A stretch of 64,000 nucleotides of DNA, from contig NZ_CP025025.1 in assembly GCF_002874535.1 (NCBI RefSeq), positions 3,653,353 through 3,717,352 of the forward strand, read 5' to 3'. Every line of letters begins with the position of its first letter. The stretch's first letter is position 1. This stretch comes from Mesobacillus jeotgali (GTDB lineage Bacteria > Bacillota > Bacilli > Bacillales > Cytobacillaceae). Positions 24,777-34,187 of the stretch are shown piece by piece. The position numbers and the translations under genes are program-made. The notes below the pieces were generated by a model that made no database searches, had not been told where the DNA came from, and worked only from the letters and a program-made list of their open reading frames with translations.

Positions 24777-25553
24777 TTGTTCAATCTCGATGAAATAGAA
24801 ACTCACCAACTTTTAAATAAAATCAATGAAAATATTCTAATCGCTAATGAAGATTACAAAATCGTTTTTATCAATGATTCTGCGATGAAATTATTAGCGA
24901 AAATTGGCCCTTATGTAGGAATCACTGATCCAGAGGAATTTCTCGGGATGGATGTCGGAGAGTTCCATGGCAGCCGCCCACAGAAAATCCTGGCTGAAGG
25001 TAATTTCCCCCATTCAGCTAGCATTACTTTTTTCAATAAATTTTCGGCTGAAATTATGGTGGATCGATTATTTAATACCGAAGGGACGGAAAGTGGATTT
25101 ATACTTACGTGGAAAGATGTGACCGAGTTCGAGGAAACACTGGAGGAAAACCGGAAGCAGCTTCAAATCATTGATATGCCTGTCATTCCTCTGTCGGTGG
25201 ACACAGCAGTACTTGTTCCAGTTATGGGGAAACTGACTGAAGATCGATTGGTCCTGCTCGGAGAGAAAATCCTCTCGCACAGTGCACATCAAGGAAATGA
25301 ATATGTCATTTTTGACTTTACTGGAGTATCCGATGAAATTGACGCATCTATCGCCTTCCGTCTGCAGCAGGTCATTAATGCCCTAAAGCTAATGGGCGTA
25401 CAATCCATCTATGTTGGAATCCGTCCGGAGATGGCTAAATCAATCGTACTGAATGGTTTAAGTGTAGATGTCCCAATGTTCAATACCTTTGTCCACGGAA
25501 TCCGTTATGTCTGGAAAGTGACAGGATTTGAACTTGTGAAAATTGAAGAATAG
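24777..25553 (+). CDS. PAS-STAS sensor protein (RsbR-like)
   Basis: About 258 residues. An N-terminal PAS domain (NENILIANEDYKIVFINDSA to about residue 115) and a C-terminal STAS domain (about 145-250; YVIFDFTGVSDEIDASIAFR, ALKLMGVQSIYVGIRPEMAK). This is the arrangement of RsbR-type stressosome components and related light/redox sensors, which control partner-switching to sigma-B. The TTG at 24777 follows AAAGGAG by 8 bases and lies downstream of the promoter; the ATG at 24750 would have almost no leader. The usual phosphorylatable Thr/Ser of RsbR STAS domains is not obvious. No RsbS/RsbT genes are adjacent. Confidence 0.75.
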   Translation: MFNLDEIETHQLLNKINENILIANEDYKIVFINDSAMKLLAKIGPYVGITDPEEFLGMDVGEFHGSRPQKILAEGNFPHSASITFFNKFSAEIMVDRLFNTEGTESGFILTWKDVTEFEETLEENRKQLQIIDMPVIPLSVDTAVLVPVMGKLTEDRLVLLGEKILSHSAHQGNEYVIFDFTGVSDEIDASIAFRLQQVINALKLMGVQSIYVGIRPEMAKSIVLNGLSVDVPMFNTFVHGIRYVWKVTGFELVKIEE

Positions 25554-25555
25554 CA

Positions 25556-25592
25556 ATTAAAAAGGCTTGGTATTGGACCGAGCCTTTTTATT
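25556..25592. terminator. Bidirectional terminator
   Basis: AAAGGCTTGGT / ACCGAGCCTTT hairpin with A- and T-runs, between the PAS-STAS gene and the cupin gene. Confidence 0.85.
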
Positions 25593-25594
25593 AC

Positions 25595-25954
25595 TTAAAT
25601 CGTTGTTAGATTGGAAACCGTTCTTTCATTCAATTCCTCACCCGTATTCACGGTTGATTTCGGTTCGAAAAAGATGACATGCGCTTCTTCCTCCGCAATG
25701 GGAAGGTGCTCCACACCTTTAGGTACAATCATGAATTCTCCTTCCTCCAGATGCACGTCCTTATCCCTGAACTTAAGCAGCAGATTTCCTTTTATGACGA
25801 GGAACATCTCATCCTCATGGTCATGCTTATGCCAGATGAACTCACCCTTCAGCTTGGCGAACTTAACATGCATATCATTGATTTCCCCGGCAATTTTTGG
25901 ACTCCAATAGTCACTAAAAAGCGAGAACTTTTCGCTGATATTTACCTTCTCCAT
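25595..25954 (-). CDS. Cupin-domain protein
   Basis: A 119-residue single-domain cupin. Metal-ligand motifs are clear: GEFIWHKHDHEDEMFLVIKG (G-x5-HxH-x3,4-E) and the second motif GEFMIVPKGVEHLP. It resembles small mannose-6-phosphate-isomerase-like cupins of unknown substrate. The ATG at 25954 follows GGGGAGTGG; longer in-frame starts overlap the upstream gene. It follows the membrane-anchored protein gene by 13 bases and is probably cotranscribed with it. Confidence 0.82.
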   Translation of the reverse strand: MEKVNISEKFSLFSDYWSPKIAGEINDMHVKFAKLKGEFIWHKHDHEDEMFLVIKGNLLLKFRDKDVHLEEGEFMIVPKGVEHLPIAEEEAHVIFFEPKSTVNTGEELNERTVSNLTTI

Positions 25955-25967
25955 CTTTGCCACTCCC

Positions 25968-26345
25968 CTATTCTGATGTATTTCCGAAAGGAAACTCTGT
26001 ATCAATTTCCCAATATTTCGTGACTGTATTCCCATTTGTTAAAATAACCCCTATTTGTACTTTTTTTGTTTTATTTTCAAAGGTCATGATGCCATGGGGT
26101 AAATAATCGTATGTTAAGCCGTTGTCAAATTTGAAATTACGCGGGCTTTCATTAATGTCTGATATGATTTTTGCAATCTCGTTCCTGTCTTTTAAAACCT
26201 GGATTGTCTCGCCTTTCATGCCGTGGATGGTCAGTTTATCAAAATCCCCGGAAAGTATCTTGTGATGGTACGCCCAATATAATGTTAAAAGGACGACACT
26301 CACCAGAATGAAAATTAATGATAAAAGTAATTTCCTTCTTGCCAT
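25968..26345 (-). CDS. Membrane-anchored protein of unknown function
   Basis: A 125-residue protein with one N-terminal membrane helix (MARRKLLLSLIFILVSVVLLTLYW) and an extracytoplasmic domain of about 95 residues (DKLTIHGMKGETIQVLKDRN, then TFENKTKKVQIGVILTNGN). No family was recognised. The ATG at 26345 follows GGGAGGGGG. It is upstream of the cupin gene in the same direction. Confidence 0.65.
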   Translation of the reverse strand: MARRKLLLSLIFILVSVVLLTLYWAYHHKILSGDFDKLTIHGMKGETIQVLKDRNEIAKIISDINESPRNFKFDNGLTYDYLPHGIMTFENKTKKVQIGVILTNGNTVTKYWEIDTEFPFGNTSE

Positions 26346-26396
26346 GAATCCCCCTCCCATAATCATATTACCATTTATTTCATATCGGCTGATACA

Positions 26397-26432
26397 GTAA
26401 AAAGACCAATCCCGCAGTGGATTGGCCTTTCA
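26397..26432 (-). terminator. Terminator of the DUF445 gene
   Basis: GGCCAATCC / GGGATTGGTC stem, then TTTTT on the minus strand. Confidence 0.8.
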
Positions 26433-26439
26433 TTAATTT

Positions 26440-27699
26440 TCACAAAACAATAAGCTTAAAAATCGTCAAGCCGATACCAATCAGGAAGCCGCAGACGGCA
26501 CCGTTCACCCTGATCCATTGCAGGTCTTTACCGACGTTGTTTTCCATCATATCAATCAGTGTTTCCGTATCAAGCTTGTCTAGATTCTCACGAACAAGCT
26601 TGCCGATCTTCGAATGATTTCTTTCAATCAGGCCTGCTATTTTAGCATGGAGCCAGCTTTCGATTGCCGCTACCTTACCCTCATCTTCTTTGATCTCCTG
26701 TATGAACCTTTTCACCACTGGAGTAACGGTATCGTCAACAAAGCTGTCTGCTTCTATAAAAGCAATGACACGATCCTTTGACTTTGCCAGTACACCCCTG
26801 ATTTGTCCGGTCAAATCCATATCCTCGACCATCTTGTTTTTCCATGCCTGGATTTCGGACATTAATACTTCGCGCTCATTTATGCTGCCAAGTTCTTTAC
26901 GGACTTTCTCAAGAATCATATGGCGGTAGCGATTATCTTCCTGCTGAAGATTATTCATTCTTTTTAAAATAAAGGACTGCAAAATGTTGCCGACTTTTTC
27001 TTCGGTGATCATATTGCTGAACGATTGGATCGCAAATTTTAACAGACCATCCGCTTCCGTTGTATCAATTGCTTGTTTGCCCAGTTTGCCAAGAACCATT
27101 TTCGCTTCATCCTGAGACGCCCACTTCTCCGTCTCTTTCAGTACATAATTGAACGCTGCCGCCTCATATTCCTTCGACAATACATGCCTGGAGGCTTTTT
27201 GCAGAATATCGGAAGTATCAGCTGATAGCAGGAAGTCTTTGATTTCCTGTTCAATGGTTGGCGCAAATCTTTCCACATCTATCTTTTTCACAACATCCAG
27301 ACTGAATGACTGGATGCTCAGCTTAACAGACTCAGAATGCAGCTCCTTCTCAACCGTTTCGAAAATTTTATCCAGAATATGAATCTGCTTGAACTTATCC
27401 ATGATGCTCTCTTTCGTGAGCCAGTCATTTTCAAGCATATTGATTAACGCGCGTGTTACTTTATCACGATTTTTCGGCAGAAGCGCGGTGTGAGGAATCG
27501 GGATACCCATTGGATGCCTGAAAAGTGCTGTTACAGCAAACCAGTCCGCAAGTCCCCCGACGAGCCCGGCTTCAAACCCGCCCATAAGCAGTTTGCCGAA
27601 CAACGAATCCTGGAACGGCATAGTAGCGAGGAACCCCGCACCCATAATCGCCAGCGATATAGCCGCCAAATGTCTAGATCTCTTATCTCGTTTTTCCAT
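26440..27699 (-). CDS. DUF445-family membrane protein
   Basis: A 419-residue DUF445 protein with N-terminal membrane segments (HLAAISLAIMGAGFLATMPF; GGFEAGLVGGLADWFAVTAL), the signature LFRHPMGIPIPHTALLPKNRDKV, a long helical middle and a C-terminal membrane helix (GAVCGFLIGIGLTIFKLIVL). Members are conserved in Bacillaceae with unknown role, possibly envelope-related. The ATG at 27699 follows GAGGGAG; the upstream in-frame start at 27756 has none. A 52-bp array lies directly upstream. Confidence 0.85.
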   Translation of the reverse strand: MEKRDKRSRHLAAISLAIMGAGFLATMPFQDSLFGKLLMGGFEAGLVGGLADWFAVTALFRHPMGIPIPHTALLPKNRDKVTRALINMLENDWLTKESIMDKFKQIHILDKIFETVEKELHSESVKLSIQSFSLDVVKKIDVERFAPTIEQEIKDFLLSADTSDILQKASRHVLSKEYEAAAFNYVLKETEKWASQDEAKMVLGKLGKQAIDTTEADGLLKFAIQSFSNMITEEKVGNILQSFILKRMNNLQQEDNRYRHMILEKVRKELGSINEREVLMSEIQAWKNKMVEDMDLTGQIRGVLAKSKDRVIAFIEADSFVDDTVTPVVKRFIQEIKEDEGKVAAIESWLHAKIAGLIERNHSKIGKLVRENLDKLDTETLIDMMENNVGKDLQWIRVNGAVCGFLIGIGLTIFKLIVL

Positions 27700-27798
27700 A
27701 TATCTCCCTCTGTTACTGTTAGATTGATTCCAAAAGCCGAATGCTTCATTTTCCACTCAAAAAAGAAGGAAGGTCCCATTTCTCTACCGTTGATGATT

Positions 27799-28058
27799 CT
27801 ATGTGACCTTTTGGCTTTTCATGGACCTTGGTTGGTCACATAGATTGGTTCTATGTGACCTTTCGGCGCTTTCACACCCTTGTTCGGGCACATAGATGCG
27901 TTCTATGTGACCTTTGGGCCTTTCACACACCACGTTTGGGCACATAGATTGGTTCTATGTGACCTTTCGGCGCTTTCACACCCTTGCTTGGGCACATAGA
28001 TTCGTACTATGTGACCTTTGGGCCCTTTACGCACCTTGGTTGGGCACATAGGTTGGGA
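27799..28058. repeat. 52-bp tandem array, family D
   Basis: CTATGTGACC marks start at 27799, 27851, 27903, 27955 and 28007, exactly 52 bp apart: five units. CTATGTG...CACATAG forms the inverted repeat; across unit borders it reads CACATAG-n7-CTATGTG. It lies between the DUF445 gene start and metQ. Confidence 0.93.
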
Positions 28059-28107
28059 AGGTGATTCCGTGACTACTGTTTCCGTCAAATATGAAAGTTA
28101 TTAAAAC

Positions 28108-28140
28108 AACAAAGAGCCTTCTAAAAAGGGTCTCTTTTAA
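28108..28140. terminator. Hairpin next to array D
   Basis: AAAGAGCC / GGTCTCTTT-type imperfect stem with T-run on the plus strand; no gene obviously ends here. Confidence 0.4.
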
Positions 28141-28171
28141 TATATTAACCAATTTATAGGGGGGAAAGCTA

Positions 28172-28215
28172 TAAAAAAGGAAAAGTCCCGGGAGCTTGGC
28201 TGCCGGGACTGCATT
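28172..28215 (-). terminator. Terminator of the metNPQ operon
   Basis: AGTCCCGG / CCGGGACT stem followed by TTTTCCTTTTTT on the minus strand. Confidence 0.9.
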
Positions 28216-28227
28216 ATTATAACACTC

Positions 28228-29055
28228 TTACTTCATCCACTCTGGCTTGCCAAATCCTTTGAATTCTTCATCGATGATTTTTTCAAATTCTACAGATTCT
28301 ACGACTTCTTTGATGTCCTTTGCGAATTGAGCATCCTGGTCTTTTGTATTGATGACGACGCGGTTGCGGTACTGGTCTGGCATGTTTTCAAGCTGAAGCG
28401 CATCAAGCAGGTCCATTTTTGCTGCCAGGGCAAAGTTGCCTGGTACAGCGGAAAGGTCGACACTTTCGACTGCTCTTGGAAGCTGTGCTGCTTCAATTGG
28501 CTTGAACTGAAGGTTTTTGACGTTGTCTTTTACATCCTTTTCAGAAACTGTCAGCGGGTCAGCATTAGGATCAAGCTTGATTAGTCCAGCGTCTTCTAGA
28601 ATCAGGAAGGCACGCGCTGCATTTGTTGGATCATTTGGAATCGCGATGGCAGAACCGTCTGCAACTTCATCCAGTGACTTGAATTTCTTAGAGTAAATTC
28701 CCATTGGTGCGGTTGGCACGACGATGATTTCCGAAAGCTCAAGTTTATGTTCTTTCGCGAAGTTTTCCATATAAACCTTGTGCTGGAACAGGTTAGCGTC
28801 AAGGTCACCTTTTGATAAAGCCAGGTTCGGCTGGATGTAATCGCTGAATTCGACTACTTTCACTTCATAGCCTTTTTTCTCTAGAAGTGGCTTGATGGCT
28901 TTTGAGACCATATCACTGTATGGACCGGATGTCGCGCCAAATGTCACTTGTTTTGCTTCTGCTTTCGCATCGCCGTTGGAAGCTGAGTCGCTTCCGCATG
29001 CAGCAAGTAACCCGATTGATAATAACAACACTACTGAAATGAATAATTTTTTCAT
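28228..29055 (-). CDS. metQ: Methionine-binding lipoprotein
   Basis: A 275-residue NlpA-family substrate-binding lipoprotein of a methionine ABC importer. The signal peptide ends in the lipobox LLAACGSDS. Family blocks are VTFGATSGPYSDMV, YIQPNLALSKGDLDANLFQH and TAPMGIYSKKFKSLDEV. It is the last gene of the metN-metP-metQ operon, 20 bases after metP, under a SAM riboswitch. Confidence 0.96.
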   Translation of the reverse strand: MKKLFISVVLLLSIGLLAACGSDSASNGDAKAEAKQVTFGATSGPYSDMVSKAIKPLLEKKGYEVKVVEFSDYIQPNLALSKGDLDANLFQHKVYMENFAKEHKLELSEIIVVPTAPMGIYSKKFKSLDEVADGSAIAIPNDPTNAARAFLILEDAGLIKLDPNADPLTVSEKDVKDNVKNLQFKPIEAAQLPRAVESVDLSAVPGNFALAAKMDLLDALQLENMPDQYRNRVVINTKDQDAQFAKDIKEVVESVEFEKIIDEEFKGFGKPEWMK

Positions 29056-29075
29056 TTAAAAGAACCCCCTATTAT

Positions 29076-29744
29076 TTATCTTTTGTCTACTACTCTTGCA
29101 ATCCTGTCCCCGCCAAACTGAATCAGCTGGACGAGGCAGATTAGGATAATGACTGTCGTGATCATGATTGTATTGTCGTATCTGTAATAACCGAAGCGGA
29201 TTGCGAGGTCGCCAACTCCCCCTCCGCCGACTATGCCGGCCATTGCCGAATAGGCAACAAGGCTGATGATGGTGATAGTCACTCCCTGGACAATGCCCGG
29301 CTTCGCCTCTGGAATCAGGACATCTTTGATGATCATCCACGGAGTCGCGCCAGTTGCCACGGCTGCCTCGATGACTCCTTTATCGATTTCCCGTAAGCTT
29401 TGTTCTACGATTCTAGCAAAGAACGGAATCGCCGCGACCGATAATGACACAGATGCGGCTGTCGGCCCGATGGTCGTACCGGCAATTAAATTCGCCAGCG
29501 GAAGCAGAGCGATCAACAAGATAATGAATGGAACCGAGCGGATCATATTGACGATGAATCCAGCAATATTTTTAAAAGCTAGATTCTCCAGGAACAGTCC
29601 CTTATCGGTGACAAAAAGCAGGACCCCAGTAGGCAAGCCAACGATAATGGCGACAAGGATGGAGATGCCGACCATATAGATTGTTTCAAAGAATGCTTTG
29701 TTCAATTCCGGCAATAGTTCAATCAGGTTATCAAGCAGCATCAT
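29076..29744 (-). CDS. metP: Methionine ABC transporter permease
   Basis: A 222-residue permease with five to six membrane helices and the ABC-interaction EAA loop EAAVATGATPWMIIKDVLIP. It overlaps the end of metN by 14 bases, with GGAGGTG upstream, so the two are translationally coupled. Alternative nearby starts (29747 TTG, 29741 ATG) are possible. Confidence 0.95.
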   Translation of the reverse strand: MMLLDNLIELLPELNKAFFETIYMVGISILVAIIVGLPTGVLLFVTDKGLFLENLAFKNIAGFIVNMIRSVPFIILLIALLPLANLIAGTTIGPTAASVSLSVAAIPFFARIVEQSLREIDKGVIEAAVATGATPWMIIKDVLIPEAKPGIVQGVTITIISLVAYSAMAGIVGGGGVGDLAIRFGYYRYDNTIMITTVIILICLVQLIQFGGDRIARVVDKR

Positions 29745-30744
29745 CAATCACCTCCAGATTTTTCGTCCTTGCCGCTATGTAGGCAATCGCCCGATCAATC
29801 TCCACTTGTTCTCCCGTGACCTCCATGATGAAAATCCCCAGTGGAATGTCCTGAATGTATTCAATTTTTCCATGCAGGATATTGCCACGAACCTTAAAAG
29901 TCTGGAATACATCAGAGATGACTCCCTGCTCAGCAATCTCACCCTGAAAATAGATTTTGATCAACTTTCCTTGGCGCTCCTCCAGCAATCTTTCCGGCAG
30001 TTCGAATTGAAGGATTGAGTTGACGAAGTCCTTAGTAAGCGGTTGTTTCGGATTCGCGAAGACCTCGTATACATTCCCTTCTTCGATGATTTTTCCATCC
30101 TGCATAACAGCCATCCTGTCGCAAATGGTCTTGACGACTTCCATCTCATGCGTGATAAGGACAATGGTGATACCCAATTCAATATTAATCCTTTTAAGTA
30201 AAGATAGAATCGATTTCGTCGTGCTCGGATCCAGAGCAGAAGTAGCTTCATCACATAAGAGCACTGATGGATTATTCGCCAGCGCCCTGGCGATGCCGAC
30301 ACGCTGTTTCTGTCCGCCCGACAATTGTGCCGGATAGACATCTTTTTTATCCGAAAGGCCAACCATATCAAGTAGTTCCGTTACCCTATGATTGATTTCA
30401 GCCTTCGGAAGACCTGCTGCTTTCAACGCAAATGCGATGTTTTCACTAACTGTCTTTGCGCTTACAAGATGGAAATGCTGAAAGATCATCCCGATTTTCA
30501 AGCGTGCTTTTCTCAGTTCAGTCTTACTCAAGGAAGTAAGCTCTACTCCGTCAATATGTATCTCTCCTGATGTCGGTTTTTCAAGGAGATTCAGGCAGCG
30601 GATCAAAGAACTTTTTCCCGCCCCGCTATACCCTACAATCCCGTAGATTTCTCCCTTTTTCACGGCTAATGAAACATGGTCAACACCAGTAACTGACCCT
30701 TTTTTCGTTTCGTATATCTTGACCAGGTTTTTCACTTCAATCAT
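29731..30744 (-). CDS. metN: Methionine ABC transporter ATP-binding protein
   Basis: A 337-residue ATPase: Walker A GYSGAGKSSL, signature LSGGQKQRVGIARAL, Walker B LLCDEATSALD, and H-loop ITHEMEVV. The C-terminal ~100 residues form the NIL/ACT methionine-sensing domain (KIYFQGEIAEQGVISDVFQ). The ATG at 30744 is preferred over the GTG at 30753 because GGGGG lies 8 bases upstream. First gene of the operon, behind a SAM-I riboswitch. Confidence 0.96.
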   Translation of the reverse strand: MIEVKNLVKIYETKKGSVTGVDHVSLAVKKGEIYGIVGYSGAGKSSLIRCLNLLEKPTSGEIHIDGVELTSLSKTELRKARLKIGMIFQHFHLVSAKTVSENIAFALKAAGLPKAEINHRVTELLDMVGLSDKKDVYPAQLSGGQKQRVGIARALANNPSVLLCDEATSALDPSTTKSILSLLKRINIELGITIVLITHEMEVVKTICDRMAVMQDGKIIEEGNVYEVFANPKQPLTKDFVNSILQFELPERLLEERQGKLIKIYFQGEIAEQGVISDVFQTFKVRGNILHGKIEYIQDIPLGIFIMEVTGEQVEIDRAIAYIAARTKNLEVIDDAA

Positions 30745-30770
30745 TCTTCGCACCCCCGTTTTTTAAAAAT

Positions 30771-30802
30771 AAAAAAGCCTCTTTCATTCATAGAAAGAGG
30801 CA
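30771..30802 (-). terminator. Expression-platform terminator of the SAM riboswitch
   Basis: GCCTCTTTC / GAAAGAGGC stem followed by TTTTTT on the minus strand. Confidence 0.9.
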
Positions 30803-30819
30803 TCGTAAACATCTATACG

Positions 30820-30923
30820 ACTTATCTTTCAGAATGAAAACATTCTGTAGGAAGTGGCACCTTTCCTAAAAAGGAGGTTGCCGGACGTCATAGGGCCTAA
30901 TCCCTCAGTCTCTCTTGATAAGT
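30820..30923 (-). promoter_or_regulatory. SAM-I riboswitch (S-box) controlling metNPQ
   Basis: On the minus strand: ACTTATCAAGAGAGACTGAG, GGATTAGGCCCTATGACGTC, CGGCAACCTCC, GGTGCCACTTCC and closing GATAAGT. The P1 arms ACTTATC/GATAAGT and the S-box core blocks match the family. Binding of SAM should favour the terminator at 30771-30802 and shut off methionine uptake. Confidence 0.95.
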
Positions 30924-31055
30924 TTCTTATTAAGTTAATTTCGATAATTGAAATATTAAAACTAACTGATTTATTTGTCAATAAAGTTTTATCGGTGGAT
31001 TTCTCATGACACCGCTTACATGATTGTGGGAGTAAGGGAATATTTTTTTTAAAAG

Positions 31056-31084
31056 AAAACCCTTGCTTATGATAAAACAAGGGC
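31056..31084 (-). terminator. Terminator overlapping the end of the second chrA gene
   Basis: CCCTTG / CAAGGG hairpin with TTTTCTTTT after it on the minus strand; the stop codon lies in the loop. Confidence 0.75.
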
Positions 31085-31597
31085 ACCGTAAACAAGGGAT
31101 CCTGCGATGACATAGGCAGGATGAACTTTTAATTTTTCCATCAGGATGAAGCTGATACCGCCAATTAAAATCGTCTGTGTCAGGCCAACCCCTTCATAGG
31201 AGGAGAAAAAGAAGTCATAGGTCATGACCCCTAAAAGGACGGCAATGACAGGACGGACGACGATTGTCAGCCTTTTGACACGCGGGGAATCTTTGAATTT
31301 CATCAACAGTCCGAGCAAGCTGATCATTAGGATTAAGGATGGTGCCACCGTGGCAAATACTCCAACTATAGCACCGAGGATTCCACCTTCAGCATATCCA
31401 ATATACCCAGCCATCTTGGTTGCAATCGGACCTGGCAGAGCGTTCCCCATCGCCAACACTTCACTGAATTCGTTGACTGTCATCCATTCATAACGATCAA
31501 CAACTTCATTTTCAATTAGCGGAATGGAGGCAGGTCCGCCGCCATATCCTAAAATCCCCGGAATGAAAAAGGCCAAAAATATAGAGAAATAAATCAT
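31067..31597 (-). CDS. Chromate transporter, half protein (second gene)
   Basis: A 176-residue CHR-family half transporter with about six membrane helices. It carries PGILGYGGGPASIPLIENEVV and LAMGNALPGPIATKMAGYIGY, the family signature. It overlaps the upstream half gene by the four bases ATGA, so the two form a heterodimeric chromate efflux system like the YwrA/YwrB (Chr3) pair of B. subtilis. Confidence 0.9.
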   Translation of the reverse strand: MIYFSIFLAFFIPGILGYGGGPASIPLIENEVVDRYEWMTVNEFSEVLAMGNALPGPIATKMAGYIGYAEGGILGAIVGVFATVAPSLILMISLLGLLMKFKDSPRVKRLTIVVRPVIAVLLGVMTYDFFFSSYEGVGLTQTILIGGISFILMEKLKVHPAYVIAGSLVYGALVLS

Positions 31598-32169
31598 TGC
31601 TGCTCCCCTCCCGTTTGTTTATTTTCAGCTGGAGCAGGGTCTTTTTTAAGCAAGGCACTCAGCAGCAAAACAAAAATTAAAATAGCGGGATGCAGATTCA
31701 GCAATTGAAGAAGAACCAGGCTGCCAATAAGCGCCACAGCTGTCCATGCCCAGCCAAGCTTGGATTTCCCTGACTTCTTGATGAAATCCCAGGTCAGGAC
31801 AGCGAGCATGACCGCAACAACCGGAACAACAGCCTCTGCCATTCCGTTCACCCATGGCTCATCTTTGTATGAGTTTAGGCCAGTCAGCAGCAGGATCATC
31901 AGGATGATTGCCGGAATCATCGTTGCTGCGAGGGCATTGAACATACCAAGGAATCCGCCTACACGATAGCCAATGTAGCCAGCCATTTTTGTGGCGATCG
32001 GTCCTGGCAGCGCATTTCCTAACGCAAGGATATCGCCGAACTCATCAGAATCCATCCATTTATATTTTTCTACCACTTCCTTATGTACAAGCGGAATCGA
32101 AGACGGGCCGCCGCCATAACCGAGGATTCCGACGCGAAAAAACGCTAAGAATAAATCTCTTTGTTTCAA
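31594..32169 (-). CDS. Chromate transporter, half protein (first gene)
   Basis: A 191-residue CHR-family half transporter with the same signature (VGILGYGGGPSSIPLVHKEV; LALGNALPGPIATKMAGYIG). It has a polar C-terminal tail (KKDPAPAENKQTGGEQQ). It pairs with the next gene, with overlapping stop and start codons. Upstream lies an intergenic stretch with a small repeat. Confidence 0.9.
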   Translation of the reverse strand: MKQRDLFLAFFRVGILGYGGGPSSIPLVHKEVVEKYKWMDSDEFGDILALGNALPGPIATKMAGYIGYRVGGFLGMFNALAATMIPAIILMILLLTGLNSYKDEPWVNGMAEAVVPVVAVMLAVLTWDFIKKSGKSKLGWAWTAVALIGSLVLLQLLNLHPAILIFVLLLSALLKKDPAPAENKQTGGEQQ

Positions 32170-32369
32170 AACTTCACCTTCTCTTCTGTTATTGGTGCCT
32201 TAAGCAGTCCTTTTCTATAAATCTTATTGCTTTTATTTCATTATAGACTCATATAATCGATACTGCATGTCAATTTAAAGGTAATTTACAGTTTGTGGGC
32301 TCATTTTTCGTCATGTAAATGGTTCAGATTCCCTTCGCCACGCAATATATTAGCGATTTTTCAATTTTT

Positions 32370-32420
32370 CCGACCACATTTTGAATTAATTCGACCACAT
32401 TCTCGAATATTTCGACCAAG
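32370..32420. repeat. Short 21-22 bp repeats, family G
   Basis: CGACCACATT or CGACCAAG recurs at 32370, 32392 and 32413. Too short to define a period class; lies between the chemoreceptor stop and the chrA start. Confidence 0.5.
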
Positions 32421-32465
32421 TCACAATTCTGCAGTTAACATGCTCAATCCGAATAACTCTTCTTA

Positions 32466-32503
32466 TAAAAAAAGTACCACAGCCCGAAGGCCATGATACT
32501 CTC
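32466..32503 (-). terminator. Terminator of the chemoreceptor gene
   Basis: AGTATCATGGCC-ttcg-GGCTGTGGTACT hairpin followed by TTTTTTT on the minus strand. Confidence 0.9.
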
Positions 32504-32507
32504 CAAA

Positions 32508-34163
32508 TTATCTATTAAACTTAAAAATCGACACAGACTCATTCAACTCATTTGTCAGCTTCCTCAGGTCTGTCACCTTTTTTGACAGGTTGCCGAATGC
32601 AGATAATTGTTCCGTAGTGGAAGCAGAGATTTCCTCGCTTCCTGCAGCTGTCTCCTCGACGACTGCACTGATGGATTCGACATTATGGAGGACTCTGGCT
32701 CCCAGTTCTTTTGAAGCCTCCATACCTTTAACAAGTTGAGCGACTTTTTCCGAAATGCCGGTTACCTTTGATTCGATATTCCCAAATGCACTCATCGTTA
32801 AATTCATTGATTCCATCTGTTCATCAGCGATGATACCGCCTTTATTCACTGCCTCTCCTATCACATCGAGACCATTCTTCATCAGGTTGACCATATCAAA
32901 GATTTGAGTTGTGGCAGTGTTGGATTCTTCCGCCAGCTTTCTTACCTCTGCTGCAACTACCGCAAAACCTTTTCCAGCTTCACCTGCCCTTGCTGCTTCG
33001 ATGGCAGCGTTTAAAGCGAGCAAATTCGTTTGGGCTGCTATTGCCGAAACGGATGCGGCCATATCTTCAATTTTTGCTGCATAGCCTACGAAATGGTCAG
33101 TTGCTGTCTGGATGGACTGGGAAGCCATTTTGTTTTCCGAAATTAAGGCTTTTTGTCCTTCGATTGCCTTTCTTCCTTCTCCAATTGCTTCCACAGCATC
33201 CTTGCTGTAAGACGACGATTCCTGTGTGTGGTCAAGGTTAAGCATAATTTCTTTATCCATATCATCAATTAGCTCAACTGACTGCTGTAAATCCTCTGAA
33301 ACGGTTTGTGCTCCTGCAGAAAGCTCATCCGTTGAGACTGCTACTTGATTTGAGATTTCCGTCAGCGCAATATTTTCCTGCTCAATTTCCGCTGCGAAAT
33401 CCTCAACTTCCCTGCTCGCCATATTCACCTTTTGCAGCAAGGATGTCAATTGTGCTGCCATCAAATCAAACGATTCATTCAAGGTTCCCAGCTCGTCTTT
33501 ATGTTTATAAGGAACTTTTTCGATCATCAAGTTCCCTTTGGCAATTTCCTGTGCATTGACAGCAATCTGCTTCAATGGCTTGGTGATCGAACTAGTCAGC
33601 CTGATCCCGATTCCACCGGCAACTACCACAAGCAGGATGCTGCCGATGATCGCCGAGAATATTATGAATTGAATCTGATTTTTTAAGTCCGCTTGTAAAA
33701 AATCGTAATATTCATTGACCTGTATATTGAGCAAGTGAAGGTCATTCAGGACACCTTCACTGCGCAGTGACTGGCGCTTAACCTCTGCACTGTTTTGTTC
33801 ATCAAGCGCTTTGTTAGCTTCACTTTCAAGGGCAGTGAACTTTTCAAAAGCCTTGTCCAAAACTTTTTTGCTATCTTCCTTCTGAATCAAGCCTTTTGCC
33901 TGCGTAAAAGTTTGAGAAGTTTTTTCCATTTTCGTCAAAGCATCCTGCCTGTTCCCCTCTGTAGGGTTGAACGAAAAATTGCTAAGAGATTGCTTCGCAG
34001 CAGAAGTCTCAGCCTGAAGATTCTGCACTGTAAGCAATACCTGAACGTAATCCTGGTTCGATGCCTGGACCATCAGCATTCTGTAGATAATAAATGAGAT
34101 CATAACGATCGATAACCCAATCGCGAGCAATAAGTTAAGCAGTAATTTCTTTTTAATTGTCAT
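32508..34163 (-). CDS. Methyl-accepting chemotaxis protein
   Basis: A 551-residue chemoreceptor. First membrane helix near residues 8-29, an extracytoplasmic four-helix-type sensor of about 130 residues, second helix near 165-187, HAMP domain ([20 protein letters not shown]) and a cytoplasmic domain with the hairpin tip region [20 protein letters not shown]. It follows a BMP-type binding lipoprotein gene by 24 bases, so the lipoprotein is probably its ligand-binding partner. The last residues lack a CheR/CheB-docking pentapeptide. Confidence 0.93.
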   Translation of the reverse strand: MTIKKKLLLNLLLAIGLSIVMISFIIYRMLMVQASNQDYVQVLLTVQNLQAETSAAKQSLSNFSFNPTEGNRQDALTKMEKTSQTFTQAKGLIQKEDSKKVLDKAFEKFTALESEANKALDEQNSAEVKRQSLRSEGVLNDLHLLNIQVNEYYDFLQADLKNQIQFIIFSAIIGSILLVVVAGGIGIRLTSSITKPLKQIAVNAQEIAKGNLMIEKVPYKHKDELGTLNESFDLMAAQLTSLLQKVNMASREVEDFAAEIEQENIALTEISNQVAVSTDELSAGAQTVSEDLQQSVELIDDMDKEIMLNLDHTQESSSYSKDAVEAIGEGRKAIEGQKALISENKMASQSIQTATDHFVGYAAKIEDMAASVSAIAAQTNLLALNAAIEAARAGEAGKGFAVVAAEVRKLAEESNTATTQIFDMVNLMKNGLDVIGEAVNKGGIIADEQMESMNLTMSAFGNIESKVTGISEKVAQLVKGMEASKELGARVLHNVESISAVVEETAAGSEEISASTTEQLSAFGNLSKKVTDLRKLTNELNESVSIFKFNR

Positions 34164-34187
34164 GTTGGCTCCTCCAGTTGCAACTTG

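Noticed and set aside
27903-28088. 61-codon minus-strand frame in array D
   Set aside because: Same reasoning: it is translation of a 52-bp non-coding array, without a start site.
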